A stretch of 64,000 bases of DNA. It comes from Phocoena phocoena. Lineage: Eukaryota; Chordata; Mammalia; Artiodactyla; Phocoenidae. Within the stretch, counting starts at the first letter, position 1; each line of letters opens with the position of its first letter. Below are positions 10,186 through 22,685 of the stretch, in pieces. A program made the position numbers and the translations under genes. The notes beneath the pieces were generated by a model that made no database searches, had not been told where the DNA came from, and worked only from the letters and a program-made list of their open reading frames with translations. The stretch is taken from positions 5,457,001 through 5,521,000 of the forward strand of contig NC_089230.1 in assembly GCF_963924675.1 (NCBI RefSeq). The letters run 5' to 3'.

Positions 10186-11647
10186 AACAAAATCCCAGGA
10201 CCAGATGGCTTCTCAGGCGAATCCTATCAAACATTTAGAGGAGAGATAAAACCTATCATTCTCAAACTCTTCCAAAACATAGCATAGGGAGGAACACTCC
10301 CAAACTCATTTTATGAGGCTACCATCACCCTGATACCAGAACCAGACAAAGATGCCACAAAAAAAGAAAACTACAAACCAATATCACTGATGAACATAGA
10401 TGCAAAAATCCTCAACAAAATGCTAGCAAACAGAATCCAACAGCACATTAAAAGGACCATACACCATGATCAAGTGGGGTTTATCCCAGGAATGCAAGGA
10501 TTCTTCAATATACAGAAAGCAATCAATGTGCTACACCATATTAACAAATTGAAAGAGAAAAACCATATGATCATCTCAATAGATGCAGAGAAAGCTTTAG
10601 ACAAAATTCAACACCCATTTATGATAAAAACCCTCCAGAAAGTAAGCATAGAGGGAACTTGCCTCAACATAATAAAGGGCATATATGACAAACCCACAGC
10701 CAACATCATTCTCAATGGTGAAAAACTGAAACCATTTCCTCTAAAATCAGGAACAAGACATGGATGCCCACTCTCACCACTATTATTCAACATAGCTTTG
10801 GAAGTTTTAACCACAGGAATCAGAGAAGAAAAAAAAAATAAAAGGAATGCAAATAAGAAAAGAAGAAGTAAAGCTGTCACTGTTTGCAGATGACATGATA
10901 CTACACATAGAGAATCCTAAGACTCTACAAGAAAACAATGAATTTGGTAAAGTAGCAGGATACAAAATTAATGCAGAGAAATCTCTTGCATTCCTATACA
11001 CTAATGAAGAAAAACATGAAAGAGAAATTAAGGAAACACTCCCATTTACCATTGCAACAAAAAGAATAAAATACCTAGGAATAAACTTACCTAAGGAGAC
11101 AAAAGACCTGTATGCAGAAAACTGTAAGACACTGATGAAAGAAATTAAAGATGATACAAACAGATGGAGAGATATACCATGTTCTTAGATAGGAAGAATC
11201 AACATTGTGAAAATAACTATACTACCCAAAGCAATCTACAGATTCAATGCAATCCCTAAATTACCAATGGCATTTTTCACAGAACTAGAACAAAAAATTT
11301 CACAATTTGTATGGAAACACAAAAGACCCCGAATATCCAAAGCAATATTGAGAAAGAAAAACGGAGCTGGGGGAGTCAGGCTCCCAGACTTCAGACTATA
11401 CAACAAAGCTACAGTAATCAAGACAGTATGGTACTGGCACAAAAACAGAAATATAGATCAATGGAACAGGATGGAAAGCCCAGAGATAAACCCACACACA
11501 TATGGTCACCTTATCTTGACAAAGGAGGCAAGAATATACAATGGAGAAAAGACAGCCCTTCAATAAGTGGTGCTGGGAAAACTGGACAGCTATATGTAAA
11601 AGAATGAAATTAGAACACTCCCTAGCACCATACACAAAAATAAGCTC

Positions 11648-11662
11648 AAAATGGATTAAAGA
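11648..11662. repeat. Left target-site duplication of nested SINE 2
   Basis: aaaatggattaaaga, identical to 11883-11897. Confidence 0.95.
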
Positions 11663-11882
11663 GGGCTTCCCGGGTGGCGCAGTGGTTGAGATTCCACCTG
11701 CCGATGCATGGGACACGGGTTCGTGCCCCGGTCCAGGAAGATCCCACATGCCGTGGAGTGGCTAGGCCCGTGAGCCATGCCTGCTGAGTCTGTGCATCCA
11801 GAGCCTGTGCTCTGCAAGGAGAGAGGTCACAACAGTGAGAGGCCCGCGTACCACAAAAAAAAAAAAAAAAAAAAAGCAAAAG
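11663..11882 (+). mobile_element. CHR-2-type SINE, short form, inside L1 ORF2
   Basis: The head and body are as in the other copies, but it ends after gaggcccgcgtaccac with a poly(A) tail, lacking the long 3' region of the copy at 9847. The 15-base duplication is perfect. Confidence 0.95.
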
Positions 11883-11897
11883 AAAATGGATTAAAGA
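11883..11897. repeat. Right target-site duplication of nested SINE 2
   Basis: aaaatggattaaaga, after which L1 ORF2 text resumes (acctaagtgtaaggcc). Confidence 0.95.
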
Positions 11898-12818
11898 CCT
11901 AAGTGTAAGGCCAGACACTATCCAACTCTTAGAGGAAAACATAGGCAGAACACTCTATGAAATACATCACAGCAAGATCCTTTTTGACCCACCTCCTAGA
12001 CAAATGGACATAAAAACAAAAATAAACAAATGGGACCTAATGAAACTTAAAAGCTTTTGCACAGCAAAGGAAACCATAAACAAGATCAAAAGACAACCCT
12101 CAGAATAGGAGAAAATATTTGCAAATGAAGCAACTGACAAAGGATTAATCTCCAAAATTTAGAAGCACCTCATGCAGCTCTGTATAAAAGAAAACAACCC
12201 AATCCAAAAATGGGCAGAAGCTTTAAACAGACATTTCTCCAAAGAGGATATACAGATTGCCAACAAACACATGAAATGATGCTCACTATCACTAGTCATT
12301 AGAGAAATGCAAATCACAACTACAATGAGGTATCACCTCACACCAGTCAGAATGGCCATCATCAAAACATCTACAAACAATAAATGCTAGAGAGGGTGTG
12401 GAGAAAAGCGAACCCTCTTGCACTGTTGGTGGGAACGTAAAGTGACACAGCCACTATGGAGAACAGTATGGAGGTTCCTTAAAAAACTAAAAATAGAACT
12501 ACTATACAACCCAGCAATCCCATTACTGAGTATATACCCTGAGAAAACCATAATTCAAAAAGAGTCATGTACCACAATGTTCATTGCAGCTCTATTTGCA
12601 ATAGCCAGGACATGGAAGCAACCTAGGTGTCCACTACAGTTGAATGGATAAAGAAGTTGTGGTACATATATATAATGGAATATTACTCAGCCATAAAAAG
12701 AAACGAAACTGAGTTATTTGTAGTGAGGTGGATGGACCTAGGGTCTGTCATACAGAGTGAAGTAAGTCAGAAAGAGAAAAACAAATACCGTATGCTAACA
12801 CATATATATGGAATCTAA

Positions 12819-13189
12819 AAAACAATCAAAATTGTTCTGATGAAACTAGGGGCAGGACAGCAATAAAGACCCAGATGTAGAAAATGGACTTGAGGACACA
12901 GGGAGGGGGAAGGGTAAGCTGGGATGAAGTGAGAGAGTATCATTGACATATATACATTACCAAATGTAAAATAGATAGCTAGTGGGAAGCAGCAGCATAG
13001 CACAGGGAGATCAGCTCGGTGCTTTGTGACCACCTAGAGGGGTGGGATAGGGAAGGTGGGAGGGAGATGCAAGAGGGATGAGATATGGGGATATATGTAT
13101 ACATAGAGCTGATTCACTTTGTTATACAGCAGAAACTAACACAGCAATGTAAATCAATTATACTCCAATAAAGATGTTTAAAAAAATAA
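12819..13189 (+). mobile_element. L1 3' UTR
   Basis: Contains two G-rich tracts, 12901-12923 and 13039-13064, with four or more GGG runs each. The polyadenylation signal AATAAA is at 13167-13172, followed by an A-rich end. It is closely similar to the antisense fragment at 3040-3413. Confidence 0.9.
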
Positions 13190-13205
13190 AAGAATATCTT
13201 TTCTA
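13190..13205. repeat. Right target-site duplication of full-length L1
   Basis: aagaatatctttt followed by CTA; matches 6812-6827 with one difference. Confidence 0.85.
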
Positions 13206-14019
13206 AGTAGCTTATAGTTGGATTTGTTTTTTCCTCTCTCATTTTGTAATATGTCTTCAAACAACAAATATCAAGCATACATATGATTCTTAATTTCAAA
13301 AGTTTTGAAAAAGAAAGAAAAGCAATGGGAGCAAGGATAAAGGAAAAGAAAAAAAAGAGGGAGCATTTGAAAGACAGTAAAATTGAATGAAAGACTGAGT
13401 GAAAGAGACTGAGAAAGAAAAAGATTTTCTCTGTGTCTTTAACTCCTCCTAGCTCACTGACCACAGCAGTTCTTTCATACCAGAAATTCTTGTAAGTTCT
13501 TCTTCTGACCTGTTTATCAATTATTTGGCATGTCTACTTCACTCAGATCTATTGTCTTAATGGAATAACAAATTGCCACTATAGTTTGAGGTCAAAAACT
13601 TCTTTAAACACTGTAGACATTTCTCTACTTGCCACAGAGTGACTTTTTTGTACATAACTCTTTTCTGTTTGCATATCTTCTGTTTCCTCTTTATTATTTT
13701 AATATTGTTTCAGTTGATGGACTTGGCTAGGGCTTGGGAAACATTCTCGCATTCCATTTACAATCAGGAGCTTTGCCTGTATTTGTTTTGTTTTGTTTTT
13801 AATGATATATCTGACATGATATATCTGACTTCTCCTTAATGTATTTTTCCTTTTATCTGAAGAGCTCCTCCTAGCTACCACACCGTTTTCACATTGTTTT
13901 CCACAATAAAGGTATCAATGCTTCTTCACTCCCATCTCTCTTCAACCTGGGAGGCCCTGGTGGGACATTAGTCAGGAGCCACAGCAGGTCAGGACCCGAG
14001 CATATGGAGAAAGGAAATA
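13206..14019. other. Intronic stretch
   Basis: An A/G-rich tract lies at about 13300-13430 and a perfect 14-base tandem repeat (atgatatatctgac twice) at 13802-13829. There is no gene. Confidence 0.5.
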
Positions 14020-14335
14020 GGAAGAAAAAAAGTGGACACAGGTAGATTAATTAAGAGACTGTTGCAGTAATCCGGGTAAAGAAATTTGGTGGCTTAGGGC
14101 AAGCTGGTAGTAAGCAAAATGGCAGAAAAGTGAATGAAATAAGGACTTGTTTGGAGATAGAATCGATCAAACTGCTGATGGATTGAATGCAGAATGTGAA
14201 GGAAGGAAATCAAGGATGAACTCCAGTGATGAGGGTGTGATGTCAAGGGGCCCAGAGAAAACAGTTTCACGAGGCCAATTACATCATGTTAGTGAGAGCT
14301 GAAAAGGGACCAAAGGATTGAACAAACAAAGGTCA
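14020..14335 (+). repeat. Ancient mammalian dispersed repeat, family not named
   Basis: Words such as gactgttgcagtaatccgggta, gaatgtgaaggaaggaaatcaagg and atgaactccagtgatgagg resemble the same old dispersed repeat seen at about 34440-35400. The copy is diverged and its ends are approximate. Confidence 0.45.
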
Positions 14336-14339
14336 CTGG

Positions 14340-14695
14340 GAACGTGGGTTGTTCCCTTCACTGCATGCTGTCCTTCTGCAGCATTGTTCCCTGGAGACAC
14401 TGGTGCCTTTTGTTCCCCAGACAGCTGGTGCATCACTCATTCCTCCTTAGAGACTTTCTTTGAATGCACTCCTCCCTTTCTCTCCAGACCTCTCAGTTGC
14501 TGGCAACTCCTTTCATCTAGATTTCAGTTCAGTGAGGCCCTCTTACCACTGCCTACTGCTCTGTTTGATTTCTTTGCGGTCCTTATCATTTATACATTGC
14601 AATTTCTTAAGTTCTGTTGTTCAGGGAACTTGTCATTGCCTAGAAGGGTGTTTGGCACACAACAGGTGAATACTCAATAAGCATGTGTTTGAATT
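14340..14695 (+). mobile_element. L2 LINE fragment, sense
   Basis: Its 3' end has the L2 signature: a promoter-proximal Pro/Ser/Leu-like tract, then gtttggcacacaacaggtgaatactcaataa leading into an A/T-rich end. Confidence 0.65.
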
Positions 14696-14699
14696 TTAA

Positions 14700-16369
14700 T
14701 TCTGACCTTTTGAATATGTCCTCCGAGCTAACTCTGAGAAGCATACTCAGCTAAGGAACAATGGCCAGATGATGAATGGCCACATCTAGAGCTGAGGGCG
14801 GGGACCATGGCAGAGCGCACAGAGGGCTGGTGCTGAGCACTGACCCTGTAGCATGAAGAAGCACGTACATTTCTATAAACTTAGGTATCCCACAAATAAA
14901 ATGCCATGTTTTCTCTATTAAGATTGCAGTAATTATTCACATTTCAGGAATTTTGTGAGTATTTTAACAGACAATCAGGATGGGCTTCTTGGTACTTCTA
15001 TTTACCCTCATTTCACTAGAAATCACTTAGGGTTTAATTTGCTATTCTGTTTACCTTTAAAACTTTAGAAGGGAAAGTTTCTGTTGTTCGTAGTATCATC
15101 AAAAACAAACATATTAATGTACATCTATAATTAATATATTGGAATAATTCCAAGATCGTCTTTCTAAAGTATATAGATGTTGAGAATAATTCAAGATTAA
15201 AACAAAATTTTAAACTAGAGATAAATTAGGAGATCCCTTATTTATCTTTGTGTGTGTATTTGCCAGATGGTGACTACTATCCCTTACAAGTCTTCTAAAT
15301 TCCTGGCTTCATTTATTCATTTAAACTTACAAAAGATAATTTTTACTGTTTATTTAGCAATAAACCTTTTTCAGTTATGTAAATTATTTTTCTTCTAAGA
15401 TAATTTCTTAGTAACAAATATTATACTTTATATTTCTTTACTATTACTGTAAAAATAGCAGGTTTCAAACTTTTATAAAATTTGGGAATCTTTCTTCAAA
15501 GTTTATGCAAGAATTCCAGAATTAAAAGAAAACTGTATGAAGTGACACAAAGAACAAGGGCTGTTTTAAACATATCAGATAAAATTTCATGGTAAAATGC
15601 TGATTGATGACAGCTTGGATATTAACTCCAGAAACATCAAGTATTTTACTCACAGAATCTCTCTCTTTTAAATTTATGTTTTATAACTTTTTAAAGATCA
15701 CATAGTACCTACAAGTTGATCTTTAAATCTTACAGTGACTTTTGGCCAAAAGCAATACAATTCTAACTTCACCTGTCCTATCAGATATGCCTTTTTACCC
15801 CCATAACAAATGTGCCAGGTAGTAACGCTGCACTAAGAGGTCAGAAAAACGATGAGGTAATGATTTTCATTAAAAAAACTCAAATCGGAAACTTACTCTT
15901 ACACTTTCCGTATCCTTGCTTCAATTAGCAAATGGAATATCATTTACAATATCTGTTATTACAAGTCCTGTAGTAATAACCGAGAATCTTGCTTAGAATC
16001 ACAAAAATCTGAAAAAGTGTACTTATCTATTAACATACTATGACCTCATTTAGCCTTATTATGACATTTCTAAAATAAAGTTTTAACTTACTCTTTTCAA
16101 TCCTTAAGGCAGCTGTTGAACTACTGCAAGAGGTCTTACAAGTTATATAGGCAATAAGCATGGTTGCAGATGATATATATATTTCAAACATGGATGCACT
16201 TTTCTTTTTCAAATGTGTGGATGTGTTTGTGATGAGTCACTGAAAATAATTTATGTCGTTTTACATTTTCTCAATGATACCGAATATATAACTAAAATCC
16301 TATAATAGTACATGATGAAAAACTAAGAATTTTTAACATGAAAAATGTTCTTTGGTGTCAAAAAGGACA
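14700..16369. other. AT-rich intron
   Basis: No gene, RNA or recognisable repeat was seen in this stretch. Confidence 0.5.
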
Positions 16370-18150
16370 TTTCTTGCAGGATGGCAGACAAGGATAGTGT
16401 GGATCCTTAAACTGTTATAAAGTCTAATAAACACCAAAATGTGTTAAATTCAAAGTTGAGGTCAGGAAATCCTCAGATGCTAGAGATAAAGACAAAAACA
16501 AGAGTCACAGGGTGATGCCACATGACCCTAGGCTGTGTCAGACACAGACCAGATCAGAAGACTGGAAATGAGCTTTTAAAGTCTCAGGAGTTCGGGAAAA
16601 CAGGGTGCTTCGCAACAAAAGGGCTGAAACTCCTGCACCCAACAGGACCCTTGAAGGGCTGTCCCACTTGTGAAAAGAGGACCAGAAACTCTCTTCCCAT
16701 GAGTTTGTGGAAATAGAAAGAGAGCTTAATGTTTGACAAAGCTCTTGATGGGAAAAACTTCATCTGAGAAACAGAAACCCAAAGGAATTAAGGAATTAAT
16801 CAAGGAAGTCAAGGAATTAAGAAAAAAAAACTGTTTTCTGACCACTGAAAGGAAACTTTTGGGGCCCAGATAAAAGCAAATACAAAAATGTTAATACTTG
16901 CATAACAGAAAATATATAGTATCATTAACCTTAAAATCCAATAGTTGTTTGGAGAATAGATTGGCCGCAAATGAAAAGAGAAGAGGGGTCTGGATCACAG
17001 AACTGAGGGACCAACACAGAGTCAGCACAGGGAGATAGGACAATGGAAAAGGTGCAGATAAGTCCCAACCTGAGATGCTCCCACGCTTGATTCATGGGAG
17101 TTCCAGAGAGGACAGAGTATGGAGAAAGGAGGATCTGGAGAAATAATGGTTGAGACTCTTTCAAAATTGAATAAAGATGTGAATTTTCAGATTGAAGATG
17201 CATATATAGATATACCTTTTTGATAGAAAAACTATAAAACTCCAAAGTCAAGGAAAAGATTTAAAAGCAACTAGAAACAAAAGGCAGATTACATATAAAG
17301 GATCAAAATTAGACTGAAATTACATTTCTCATTAATAAAATAGAGGCCAGAAGACAGGGTAAGAATCTTTCAATGTGCTGAAAGAACAGTAATTGTTAAT
17401 CTTCAATACAATACTCAGCTAAATCACCATTCAAAAATAAAGACAAATTAAATGTATTTGACCAAGACACAAGACTGAGAGGTTTTTTGTTTGTTTGTTT
17501 GTTTTAACCCAAGGATCATCATCCTAACCAAAGGATAAAATTTACTAAAAAGTGGAATGAACACAGGACAAAGAAGTGCGACTGAAGAGATAATAGTATA
17601 CAAATTGTCAAACAAATTAATAAGACTAAATAAGCACTGACTACAAAAAATGTAAAAATTATTAATTACAATGATTTAAAAGTGAATCTGTAGATACTAG
17701 GAAGGAAAAGTACAGAAGATGAGAGAAAAGTGATCTGAGTCAAAGTAAGGTCCTTTTATTGATAGGGATGAGGATAAAATTATTAACTTTAGACTTAATT
17801 AAGCATATTAAAGTGAAAAGATACACATTGAAAGAATAGAAATAAAATTAACTTTCAAGAACATGGAATGTAGTAGAGGGAATAAAGCTCTAGCAACCTT
17901 ACAGAAGGCTGACTAAACATCCCACCTGCCTCCAGCAGAAAACAGGGAGAGAAGAAAATACATAGGATTAATCCAAATATATAAGTAATCATAGTAAGTG
18001 TACATGGATTAAATTCTCTTGTTAAAAGATTCTCAAAAGAGGGGAAATATACTTTAGTTATAAATTTGTTTGTAAGAGGTACATTCAAAATATAATGTCA
18101 GAGAAAGATGGAAAATAAAGGTATGGTAAAAAATGATAATAAGTGTGATG
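16370..18150 (+). mobile_element. Old L1 (L1M-type): 5' UTR, ORF1 and start of ORF2
   Basis: From about 17220 the text matches diverged L1 ORF1 (aaaaggcagattacatataaagga, then tagaggccagaagacag). At about 17998 it reaches the ORF2 start region (gtacatggattaaattctc, equivalent to 8519-8540 in the full-length L1). The upstream part, about 16370-17220, is compatible with an old L1 5' UTR. No frame is intact. A TTTG microsatellite lies at 17486-17505. Confidence 0.7.
17484..17506. repeat. (TTTG)n microsatellite
   Basis: About five TTTG units following a T run, inside the old L1. Confidence 0.85.
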
Positions 18151-18159
18151 TAGGATAAA

Positions 18160-19095
18160 TTCCTTGAAGAGAAACTGCTTTATCAAAGGGGGGATATATA
18201 TATATCCCTGATATATATATATATGCAGTATATATGTATTTGCAATTTTGATAAATATTGCCAAGTGGTGTTTCACAGGGATGATACTAAATTATATTTC
18301 CATCAGCAAAATATGAAAGTACCTGTTCCTTCATTGCCTATCCAAAGAGAATGCTAACAAAGTTTGATTTTTGACAGTATTATAGGTAAAATGGTATTTC
18401 CCTGTTATTTTAACTTGTATTTCTCTTACCACGAGAATAATCACATTTTAAAGATATTTTTGAAAGTCATTCTTATATCCTTTTCTGTGAATTGTATTTT
18501 CATATCCTTTGCCTTTTTTTTTTTTTTTTTTTTTTCACTCTGGTATTGACCTTTTTTTTTTAGGAGCTGTTTTATATTACGGGGATTCATCTTTTGTGTG
18601 TGATAGGAGTTTCAATTTTTTCTTTTGTCATGCAGAATTTTTGTTTTAGAATGTATTAGTTTTTTATGGGTCCTGAAGTTTGAGTCATCATTAGAAAAGT
18701 TTTCCTCCATTTTGTAGCAGAAAGAATAGAAACAATTAGAAAAGACAATTTATAATTGTTTACTCTAGTACTTTTAAGATTTCTTTTCTTTACACTTAAA
18801 TCATTAATCCATTTGTAACTTTTCTTGGTGTAGGTATGAAGTATGCTTCCAATGGCAACTTTTTTCCAAGTGGCTACCCAGTTGTTCCAATGTATTTATT
18901 TAATAGTCTTCTACTGGTTATAAGTTTCACTTTATCAGAAAGCCCTATGTCTTGGCTTTCTATTCTATTACGTTGGCCTTTCTCATTCATGAACCAGTAC
19001 TATTTTAACTATCACAACTGTTTAATAGATTTTAATATCTTGTAGGCTAGTCCCCCTATTATTACCTTTTCTATTCTGTTCTATTATTATAATTT
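18160..19095 (-). mobile_element. Antisense L1 fragment (ORF2 C-terminal region)
   Basis: Reads as reverse complement of L1 ORF2: catatcctttgcc at about 18500, ttaatccatttgtaacttttcttggtg, then gaaccagtactattttaactatcacaac and taatagattttaatatcttgtagg. It contains a 22-base T run at 18514-18535 and TA-rich runs at 18192-18230. It interrupts the sense-oriented L1 text on both sides. Confidence 0.75.
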
Positions 19096-19139
19096 GTTTA
19101 CTTTTCAATATGAAATTTAGGCATAAATTTTAGACATAA

Positions 19140-20425
19140 CGTTTACTTAATGGATCTATATAAAAACTTGCATTCAATAATTAGATAAAACACATTCTTT
19201 ACAAGCATACATGAGAGAGTTTAGAAAACTAAATGAATGCTAAGCCACAAAGTAAGTCACAAGAAATTCCAAAATACCTTTGCTATATGTAAAATGTTTT
19301 GAAGAAAATTAAATAAAATAACAAATCACTAACTAAAAGATAGCCGAACTTTAACCTCCATACATTTGGAAACTTAAAAACATTTTAAATTACTCATAGA
19401 TCAAAGAGAAAATCCTTATAGAAATAACAATGTGTTAAGAATTGAATCACAGTGAAATCAACCTGAAAGAAGAGAAAAATGCCCATTTATACAGACTATT
19501 TTTGAGAATAAAGAAAAGAGGAAAACTACACAGCTCACTATATGAGGACAGCATAACCTTGCCACTAAAATCAGATAACTACAGGCCAATCTCACCTAAT
19601 CAAAATAAAATAACAGGCAAATTGAATTCAACAGCATGTTAAAAATTATGGCCAAATTGACTGTATTGCAGAAATATCAGAATATTTCAACATCATGTTT
19701 AAATTTTTAAAGGATGAAAAATTAGATCATCTCAATAGATGCAGATAAAGCACTTGATAAAATCATTCATTAAAAAATAAAAATGCTAAGGAAAAGCCTA
19801 CAGCAAATATCATACTTTATGGTGAAACTTCAGGAACGTTCCCATTATGGAAAAATCCATAGAAACCCATAGAAAAGAGACAAGAAGATTGTTATCATCA
19901 TTTCTATTCAACATCGTACTGGAGGTTCTAGCTAATGTAGAAAATAAGATACATACAAAGATTGGGGGGGAAAAAACCTCTTGTTATTTGAGGATGTTAT
20001 GGCTATATAGTATACCGAGAGAATCTATAAGCAAGTTTAATTAGTAAGAGAGTTCAGAAAAACTGATGCATAAAAGATCAACACACTAAAAATAGTAGCA
20101 TCCCTATATGCCATTAAAAATTATTTAGAAAATATATATTTTTTAATGTCCGCAGTAGCAAGAAATGAAGCAAACAAACCCTTTAAGGTAGCTAGTAATA
20201 AAACTAACAGTCAATACGCAAGGCTTTATGGAGACAGTTACAAAAGATTATTGACAAGTATAAATGGAAAGCAAGAACGGTCTTCTATGAACAGATGAAT
20301 ATATAGACTATAATCATGGATGGGCAGACTGAAACTTATAAAGGTGGTGATTTTGTCCCAATTAATCTACAAATTCAACCTAAACTCAAGGCAGCTTCTT
20401 CATTCTTAAGGAGAGAAGCGGAAGA
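19140..20425 (+). mobile_element. Old L1 ORF2 fragment (endonuclease end and reverse transcriptase)
   Basis: Recognisable diverged ORF2 text: ggaaacttaaaaac and atagatcaaagagaaaatcc near 19370-19415; the reverse transcriptase entry region ataactacaggccaatctcacc near 19575; tctcaatagatgcagataaagc near 19730; and tctattcaacatcgtactggagg near 19900. Frames are broken throughout. It is probably the continuation of the element at 16370-18150. Confidence 0.8.
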
Positions 20426-21625
20426 TTTGAGAGGCTCAGTGACCTGTTGGGACCACTTTCCAAGCAGTGACAGAGTGAGAATCCAAACCCAGTGTTTCTT
20501 TCCACTGACCTGTTCACCATTTTTTCACTATCTTGATGGCTTGCTGTTTTACTACAAATACTGAAGGCTTTGTCTAGCTGGAAGATATTAATTACTGAGT
20601 AACAAATCTGGACTTGGGAATGGAGAATCAAATTATTTTACGGAATAACCTTATTTCAAGTTTCTGTCAGAAGTGTTAACAAGACAGCTAAAGGTCAGTT
20701 GTAAGCAGATCTCGAATTTATGCACACTTAACCTTTATTACTCAGGAATTGTGTGTTCCTAACTGCAGCAGTCAATGAGTGATGCTCTCAAGTGTAATAA
20801 ATAAAAAGAAATAATTCCCAGTTAAAGGAATCTCCTACAACTTTTAAAATAGCATTTTTCCTTTTTTACATTGGGAGGGTGGATGAAAAGGAGTAAAATA
20901 TGTATTCAACTACATCTTTGAAGTTTCTCTTTCATTTACCACATTTCTGTATAATGCTAAAAATAGTATAATTTTGTCAGGGGTGGAGAGGGAATAATTA
21001 TATTTTGGGATAACTGAAGTTCATTAAATAGAAGAGCAAGAAATATATGATAGGCTTAAAAAGTTCTAGCACTGTTTTAGGAATTTAGACAGAGTTAGAA
21101 ACAGATTATTTGTGGCTTTTACCATTGGTGTCAATTGCAAAGCACGGCATTATTTTACAAAAACTCTCTATGAATTAGATAATTTACTGTGAACTTCAAT
21201 ACACTCAACCAAATAAGTAGAATTAAAGAGGTTTGGAAAGGGTTGATTTAGGTCAAGTTAATGCTGTGAAGCAATTTTAAGAAGAAATTACTGTGGTAGC
21301 ACTACTGGCTGTCTCTTACATCCGCATATAATTTTGCTATGTATATATTTTGCAGGGATTAGCTACAAATTTATTAAAGTTCTTTAGTCTCAGGAGTTCT
21401 TATATTTCTCAAATTTTATGCCTCCCCCCCAAAAAAAAGAACAAAGCAAAAAATATGCTCAATCACTGAACTAGTTGTAGTGCTGTGTTGAATGTTGGAG
21501 TGATGGAGTTAGTGAATAGGAAAAGAACATGGAAGTGTGTTCAGAGAAATATGACTTCTTTCCTTGGATTCATATTTTACTATTAACAGTTTGTTGAAAA
21601 AGTAAATTAATGACACACTCCCTTT
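20426..21625. other. AT-rich intron
   Basis: No gene or confident repeat. A C run followed by an A run at about 21423-21438 is the only simple-sequence feature. Confidence 0.5.
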
Positions 21626-21627
21626 AT

Positions 21628-21825
21628 GGAGAGCAGCCTGGGATTGGAATCAGGCAGATCTGTGTTCAAATCCAGCACTCGTATGTAGTGAGTTCTATCA
21701 CTTTCAAACTGACTAGTAGAAAGTTACCGACCTTCTCTGGGGATTAGTTCACCATTTATAAAAAGATACCTAATTCCCAGGTTTATCATAAGGATTACAT
21801 GAGATACTCTGTGCTAAATGATGTT
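21628..21825 (+). mobile_element. MIR SINE, sense
   Basis: Landmarks in order: ggaatcaggcagatctgtgttcaaatccagc, the core region with accgaccttctctgggg, and cataaggattacatgaga. Confidence 0.85.
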
Positions 21826-22685
21826 CGTTCCCTCTATTCTTTGCCAAGAATATAATACCAAAAGTTAAGTAATATTTCAAGGTGGTACACGAGTAAACAC
21901 CAAATGAGGGGTACAGACCAAGAGGATATAGGAAGAGGCCCTAGTTTAGAGAAAGAGAGATAGTTATGGGTTGCAGTGAATAGGTACAGTTTCATTGGGG
22001 AGGGAAACCTTGTTAAGTCCTGCAGTATGAGAAGAGATCCGCATTCTGGACATACAACAGGCTACAAGTTCAGTTTAGGATATAGACTATGAGACCTCTG
22101 GGTGGACATGTTTCAGTACTAGTGACTTCAGAGTATTTCATAGAGATCATGGTCTCATAAGAGTGTAAAGTGAGAAGATCTTCAAGAGAACCTGTGAGGA
22201 CTGTCCTCAGTGAGAGCAGAAGAGGCAGGGGACTTGGTCAGGGAGCTAAGAGAATCATGCAGAACAACCAGTGTTCATGAGCTTTGCATTAAGGAAAAAT
22301 ACGACTTGAATGCTTTATAACCCATCACAGTGGAAACAAACGATAATTATTTTATTGGAAATATGAAAACTGACAAAGTTATGAAATAAGGTACATAAAT
22401 TGTGAAACTCATCATGGTACTAACTGTTTCATGGCAGTATAAAAAATGTTTCTCAATGAGAGGACTATTTACAAAGGAACTTGAACCATCTCGTGGAGAC
22501 CTATTATCACCACGTAGAAAGACTACGTTTCTCTATCTCAAATACTCATGCTAGGCCTGTGAGTGGCGTGGCAAACTTTCTGGTCTGTGAATCCATTCTC
22601 CATTCTGTGCAACATTCGGGGGAGGAGGGGAGTCATGAGCAGAGGAGGGTACCTGGGAAAAACCTAGAGTTTAAAACATCTCCTC
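21826..22685. other. Intronic stretch
   Basis: Mixed composition with no gene. The segment around 21950-22260 has words typical of old dispersed repeats (agagtgtaaagtgagaagatc), but none can be named. Confidence 0.45.

Larger units (their letters stand above)
8481..12818 (+). pseudogene. L1 ORF2 (endonuclease-reverse transcriptase), broken and twice interrupted
   Basis: ORF2p is the L1 endonuclease and reverse transcriptase. Recognisable pieces in order: the start (MVIGTYISI) at 8481; endonuclease text ICCLQETQF near 8575-8605; a GDF motif near 8895-8905 whose usual following Asn is missing through an apparent in-frame deletion; the SDH motif at 9129-9137; reverse transcriptase text from about 10390, including the FADD catalytic motif at 10883-10894; and the C-terminal segment ending YRMLTHIYGI with a stop at 12816-12818. 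Multiple frameshifts and stops separate these pieces. SINEs interrupt the finger region (9847) and the region after the reverse transcriptase (11663). Confidence 0.94.
6828..13189 (+). mobile_element. Full-length, inactive L1 (LINE-1) with two nested SINEs
   Basis: The element has every L1 part in order: a GC-richer 5' UTR (about 6828-7544), ORF1 (7545-8422), a short spacer, ORF2 (8481-12818), and a 3' UTR with G-rich tracts and AATAAA at 13167-13172, ending in an A-rich tail. It is flanked by matching target-site duplications, so it is one insertion. Two CHR-2 SINEs sit inside ORF2 at 9847-10170 and 11663-11882, each with its own duplication. Without them the element is about 5.8 kb. Both ORFs carry frameshifts or stops, so it cannot move on its own. 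Confidence 0.96.
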
